Shown here: piece after piece, positions 55,714 to 64,000 of the stretch
Numbering within the stretch: position 1 is the stretch's first letter
Layout: the number at the start of each line of letters is the position of its first letter
Assembly: GCA_026214975.1 (NCBI GenBank)
Contig: CM047815.1
Coordinates: forward strand, 76,723,299-76,787,298
Reading direction: 5' to 3'
Origin: Gentiana macrophylla
Lineage: Eukaryota > Streptophyta > Magnoliopsida > Gentianales > Gentianaceae
Length of the DNA: 64,000 nt
Notes under the pieces: generated by a model
What the model was told of the DNA's origin: nothing
Database searches by the model: none
The model's input: only the letters and a program-made list of their open reading frames with translations
Translations under genes and position numbers: made by a program

Positions 55714-58165
55714 CTCCCCTTAGATGTCCATTACACAAAGAATCTGTCTCGTTAAATCCTTCATTATGAAAAAACCCTGTGGGAAAAAATCACAATGAAG
55801 GAAAAATAGTACAACCTTCATTTGTGTATTACACCCCCTGATTTGAACATCCCTTCAGGTCTTTAAGCCGGCGCTTTCCGATCTTCTTTATCAGTTTCTC
55901 CAATGTAGCGGTAGGTAGTGACTTCGTGAATAAATCATTGTATTGTCACTTGATCTCGATCTGTTGAACAAAGAATGTCGCTTTCTTTTGAAGATTGTGA
56001 GTGAAGAAGAATTTTGGTGAAATATGTTTTGTTCAATCTCCCTTTATGTATCCTCCATTTAGCTATGCTATACTTGCTGCATTGTCTTCATATAATGTAG
56101 TCGGTTTCTCTTTCTCAACGAACAAGCCACAAGTTCCTCGGATATAATGCGTCAATGATCTCAACCAGACACATTATCGGCTTGCTTCATTAATAGCAAT
56201 TATCTCGGCATGATTTGAGGATGTAGCGACCAAAGATTGCTTAGTTGAGCGCCATGAAATTGCTGTTCCACCGCTAGTAAATAAGTAACCTGTATGAGAC
56301 CTTGCTTTGTGAGGGTTGGATAAATATCCTGCATCCGCATAACCAATGAGCTCCCGATTTGATTTGTTGGAGTAGAAGAGTCCAAGATCAATCATCCCTT
56401 GCAAATATCGAAACAAATGTTTGACTCCACTCCAATGTCGTTGTGTCGGAGCTGAGCTAACCTGGCCAATAAACTCACAGAAAAAGAAATATCCGGTCTA
56501 GTATTGTTAGCTAAATACATTAGAGCACCGATAGCACTGAGATATGGTACTTCAGGACCAAGTATCTCTTCGTTTTCCTCACATGGTCGAAATGGATCTT
56601 TATCTATTTCAAGTGATCTCACGACCATTGGGGTGCTTAACGGATGTGATTTGTCCATATAGAATCGTTTCAAAACTTTCTCTGTATAAGTTGATTGATG
56701 GACAAAGATTCCATCTTCTAAATGTTCGATTTGTAAACCAAGACAAAACCTTGTTTGTCCAAAATCTTTAACTTCAAATTCTTTCTTTAAATAATCAACT
56801 ACTTTTGAAACTTATTCAGGAGTTTCAACAATATTTAAATCATCAACATATATAGAGATTATCACAAATTATTATTCACGCTTTTTGATAAAAACACAAG
56901 GACAAATCAGATCATTTTTAAAACCTTCTTTAATTAAACTTTCACTGAGACGATTATACCACATTCGGCCAGATTCCTTTAATCCATACAAGGACTTTTG
57001 TAACTTGACAGAATAAATTTCTCGAGGATTTGATTTAGATGCTTCAGGCATTCTAAATCCCTCAGGTATTTTCATTTACATATCATTGTCAAGTTTCCAA
57101 TATAGAAAAGCTGTAACAAGACGCATTTGAAGGTTTTCATGCACTGCCAAGCTCATGAGGTATCGTAATGTTATCGAATCAACTACTGGTGAATAAGTTT
57201 CCTCATAATCGATACCGGGCCTTTGTGAAAAGTCTTGGGCCACGAGTCGTGCTTTATATCTCAATATTTCATTTTTCTCATTTCTTTTCCACACGAACAC
57301 CCATTTGAACCCTACTGGCTTTATCCCTTTAGGGGTACGAACTATCCGAAAACTTCTCGCTTTGCCAAAGATTCTAATTCCGATTTAATGGCATCTGCCA
57401 TCGTGGCCAATTTTTTCTTTTTCGACATTCATCAATTGATGTCGGTTAATGATCCTCGTTTTCACCAGTTATTTCAAGTGTGACATTATATGCAAAAATG
57501 TCGTCGATGATGACTTCCTCTCGGTTCCATTTTGTTCCGGAAGTTACATAATTAATTGATGTCTATATACATTCACCACTTTCGGGATTTGTAATTTTCT
57601 CGCTCTCTTGGATCTCATCATCAATTTTAGAATCATTGACTTGATCATTTTGATCATTTTGTCCTCTCTTCTTTCGAGGATTTTTATCTTTCGCGCCAAT
57701 CGGTCTAACACGCTTCTAGCGTGGTTTCGATTCATTTACTATATTATTTTTTTCAAATCCTTCTGGGACTGAAACACGATCCGGAGCATTCGTGGCTTCT
57801 ATATAAGATTTAGTGACTATACTGGAGTCATTAAATGCATCCGGTAATTGATTAGCTATCTTTTGCAAATGAATTATTCTTTGAACTTCAAGTTCGCATG
57901 CACTTGTACGAGGATCAAGAAAATTTAACGATGTTTTCTAAGAGATTTCTTTACGTATGCTTTTTTTCAGTCCAGTTCCTCCCCCTAATCTCGGGAAAAC
58001 AGTCTCATCAAAATGACAATCTGCAAATCTTGTAGTAAATAAGTCACCCGTCAAGGGTTCAAGATATCTAATAATAGACGGGGAATTATATCCCACATAA
58101 ATTCCCAATCTTCTTTGGGGGCCCATCTTGGTGCGTCTTGCTGCAGGCAATATTAGTACATACAC
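55714..58165 (-). pseudogene. Copia pol fragment, left arm (minus strand)
   Basis: Starts inside the integrase C-terminal region (RRLGIYVGYNSPSIIRYLEP, RFADCHFDETVFP) and continues through a charged linker to RT (KARLVAQDFSQRPGIDYEET, QKSLYGLKESGRMWYNRLSE) and RNase H (SNRELIGYADAGYLSNPHKA, SWRSTKQSLVATSSNHAEI). Gag, protease and the integrase core are absent. Stops and frameshifts break it. It ends at its own purine tract and 3' LTR. Part 55876-58042 is repeated in inverse orientation at 58183-60345. Confidence 0.88.
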
Positions 58166-58182
58166 CGCGCAACCAAAAATTG
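58043..58182. other. Spacer between inverted copia arms
   Basis: 140 bp. Most of it is the extra integrase sequence of the left copy (up to about 58165), then about 17 bp of unassigned bases before the right arm starts. Confidence 0.7.
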
Positions 58183-59137
58183 TTATTTACTGCAAGATTT
58201 GCAGATTGTCATTTTGATCAGACCTTTTTCCCGGATTAGGGGGAGGAAATGGACCTGAAAAAGAACTGTTATAGAAAGAAATCTCTTGGAAAACATTGTT
58301 AAAATTTTTTGATCCTCGTACAAGTACATGTGAACTTGAAGTTCAAAGAATAATTCATTTGCAAAAGATAGCTAATCAATTACCGGATGCATTTAATGAC
58401 TCCAGTAGAGTCAATAAATCTTATATAGAAGCCGCGAATGCTCCGGCTCGTGTTTCAATCCCAGAAGAACTTGAAAAGAATAATATAGCAAATGAATCGA
58501 AACCACCCCAGAAGCGTGGTAGACCGATTGATGCGAAAGATAAAAATCCTCGAAAGAATAGAGGACAAAATGATCAAAATGATCAAGTCGATGATTCTAA
58601 AATTGATGATGAGATCCAAGAGAGCGAGAAAATTACAAATCCCGAAAGTGGTGAATGTATAGAAACATCAATTAATTATGTAACTTCCGGAACAAAATGG
58701 AACCGTGAGGAAGTCATCAACATTTTTGCATATAATGTTGCACTTGAAATAACTGGTGAAAATGAGGATCATGAACCGACATCAATTGATGATTGTCGAA
58801 AAAGAAAAGATTGGCCATGATGGCAAGATGCCATTAAATCGAATTAGAATCCTGGCAAAACGAAGTTTTCGGACTTAGTTCCTACCTGGCGGATAAAGCC
58901 GTAGGTTCAAATCGTGTTCGTATGGAAAAGAAATGAGAAAAATGAAATATTGAGATATAAAGCACGACTCGTGGCCCAAGGTTTTTCACAAAGGCCCGGT
59001 ATCGATTATGAAGAAATGTATTCACCAGTAGTTGATTCGATAACATTACGATACCTCGTGAGCCTGGCAGTGCATGAAAACCTTCAAATGCGTCTTATGG
59101 ACGTTGTTACGGCTTATCTATATGGGAAACTTGACAA

Positions 59138-59177
<40 letters not shown>

Positions 59178-60345
59178 ATACTTGAGGGATTTAGAATGTC
59201 TGAAGCATCTAAATCAAATCCTCGAGAAATTTATTCTGTCAAGTTACAAAGTCCTTGTATGGATTAAAGCAATCTGGACGAATGTGGTATAATCGTCTCA
59301 ATGAAAGTTTAATTAAAGAATGTTTTCAAAATAATCTGATTTGTCTTTGTGTTTTTATCAGAAAGCATGAATCACAATTTGTGATAATCTCCGTATATGT
59401 TGATGATTTAAATATTGTTGGAACTCCTGAATAAGTTTCAAAAGTAGTTGATTATTCAAAGAAAGAATTTGAAGTTAAAGATTTTGGACAAACAAGGTTT
59501 TGTCTTGGTTTACAAATCGAACATTTAGAAGATGGAATCTTTGTCCATCAATCAACTTATACAGAGAAAGTTTTGAAACGATTCTGTATGGACAAATCAC
59601 ATCCGGTAAGCACCCCAATGGTCGTGAGATCACTTGAAATAGATAAAGATCTATTTCGACCATGTGAGGAAAACGAAGAGATACTTGGTCCTGAAGTACC
59701 ATATCTCAGTATTCTAATATATTTAGCTAACAATACTGGACCAGATATTTCTTTTCCTGTGAGTTTATTGACCAGGTTTAGCTCAGCTCCGACACAACGT
59801 CATTAGAATGGAGTCAAACATTTATTTCGATATTTGCAAGAGACGATTGATCTTGGACTCTTCTACTCCAACAAATCAAATTGGGAGCTCGTATATTTAT
59901 CCGACCCCCACAAAGTAAGGTCTCAGACAAGTTACTTATTTACTAGCGGTGGAACAGCAATTTCTTGGCGCTCAACTAAGTAATCTTTGGTCGCTACATC
60001 CTCAAATCATGCCGAGATAATTGCTATTCATGAAGCAAGCCGAGAATGTGTCTGGTTGAGATCACTGACGCATTATATCCGAGGAACTTGTGGCTTGTTC
60101 GTTGAGAAAGAGAAACCGACTACATTATATGAAGACAATGCAGCATGTATAGCACAGCTAAAGGGAGGATACATAAAGGGAGATCGAACAAAACGTATTT
60201 CATCAAAATTCTTCTTCACTCACGATCTTCAAAAGAAAGGCGATATTGCATTGCTCAACGATCGATCAAGTGACAATCCAAAGCAGATTTATTCACTGGT
60301 CATCACCTACCGCTACATTGGAGAAACTGATAAAGAAGATCGGAA
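58183..60345 (+). pseudogene. Copia pol fragment, right arm (plus strand)
   Basis: The inverse copy of 55876-58042. Readable pieces: linker (58296-58820, EVQRIIHLQKIANQLPDAFN), RT (58914-59267, KARLVAQGFSQRPGIDYEEM, NLQMRLMDVVTAYLYGKLDN), YVDD in ISVYVDDLNIVG (about 59390-59420), and RNase H end (VATSSNHAEIIAIHEASREC). An (AT)n of about 35 bp at 59139-59173 has expanded inside RT at a site reading GATATG in the other arm. No LTR was found beside this copy. Confidence 0.88.
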
Positions 60346-61049
60346 GTGTAATATTAAATGATACAATAATGGAAGATGATAGAATAACAAACTCAAAAAT
60401 ATATGTATTCTTGTGCATCTTTTCTAATATGAAAACATGGCTTTTATAGCCATAAATACAAAGGTAAGACACCACTTTCATACATGTGTCACCTTATCAA
60501 TATTTCATACTTTACACTTGTTATTGTAAGCCCATGCCACATACAATTATTTTGATGACTAATGCATTTTGGTGTCATCTTACATGTTGTAACAAGTGTC
60601 CAAAAGGTGGACATCCACATAATATCATAACGGATACGTGACACACACCGAGACAAAAGTATCCATGCATCATAGATAGATGCTGGCACCCAGACGAAAT
60701 GCATTTATAAACACACATACAACAGAGGAGCAAACACAAGCAAGCAGCTGTCAACAGACAACAGTAACCAACCTGAAAATATGTTTATCCTTATAAACAG
60801 AACAGAGGGGTAATAAACATTTGAATTTCAACAACATACTTCATTATTACACACTATTCCGAGACAAGGAAGCGGAATACTGATAGAGAAAAAAGGGGAA
60901 AAGCTGACATTAACATTCAAACAACTGCTACTTTATTCAAGTCAAAGCACAACCAAAAACTAAAAGAAAAAGACATGAAAAACAAAAAAGCTCAGCCAGT
61001 CCCCCTAGAACCGCCTTCATGTTGTTAAAAACCGCCTTCATGCCCTCTT
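60346..61049. other. Flank and 3' UTR side of the GAPDH gene
   Basis: AT-rich. The part next to 61049 should be 3' UTR of the minus-strand GAPDH gene. 60430-60680 has repeated short phrases (GTGTCACC, CATGTTGTAACAAGTGTCC) reminiscent of the copia LTR at 55500-55713 but not clearly homologous. Confidence 0.4.

Positions 61050-64000
<2,951 letters not shown>

Overview
This is nuclear DNA from a flowering plant, most likely a eudicot. The evidence is a spliced cytosolic GAPDH gene of plant type, a plant F-box gene of the SKIP14 type, and dense nested LTR retrotransposons (Tat-lineage Ty3/gypsy, chromovirus, Ty1/copia, a LARD-like element). No prokaryotic features, rRNA or intact tRNA genes were seen. 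I could not name the species.

Layout. 1-913 is the 3' end of a Tat-like element whose LTR runs up to the start codon of a broken intronless RING-H2 gene (913-1506). 2081-2239 is a fold-back element. 2570-5010 is a degenerate minisatellite carrying reversed Tat LTR pieces and an expanded GTCGATA array. 5722-21916 is a Tat element (Tat-1) with TGACGAT...ATCGTCA LTRs and a perfect CGCTC target-site duplication. It is interrupted by unidentified DNA (about 10113-16250) that in turn holds a complete but decayed copia element (10646-15694, TSD TATTT). 21986-29033 is a coding-less LARD-like element whose 3' LTR carries a solo LTR (27013-28696, TSD AAATC). 29034-29720 is AT-rich duplicated sequence.

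31579-34263 is the SKIP14-like gene (two exons, one 1-base deletion). A MITE and a tRNA-like fragment follow. 36382-46751 is a second Tat element (Tat-2, minus strand, TSD GGCTC) with nearly identical LTRs but no integrase. 46783 to about 55137 is a plus-strand chromovirus with a chromodomain and a likely intron between gag and protease. 55876-60345 holds two copies of the same 5'-truncated copia pol fragment arranged head to head, a 2.2-kb inverted repeat. 61050-63947 is a minus-strand cytosolic GAPDH gene, exons 2-11, whose first exon lies beyond the window; exon 7 is one base short.

The most interesting signal is that both Tat elements carry, downstream of or in place of the end of pol, a gene on the opposite strand with its own TATA box and several GT-AG introns. 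Antisense ORFs are known from some Tat-lineage elements (for example Grande gene 23), so the class is not new, but the shared promoter-plus-intron organisation deserves a closer look. Other leads are the chromovirus intron, the inverted copia duplication as a possible small-RNA source, a GACGGGCGTC motif array in LTRs, and a non-random pattern of differences between LTR pairs that may reflect base-calling error.
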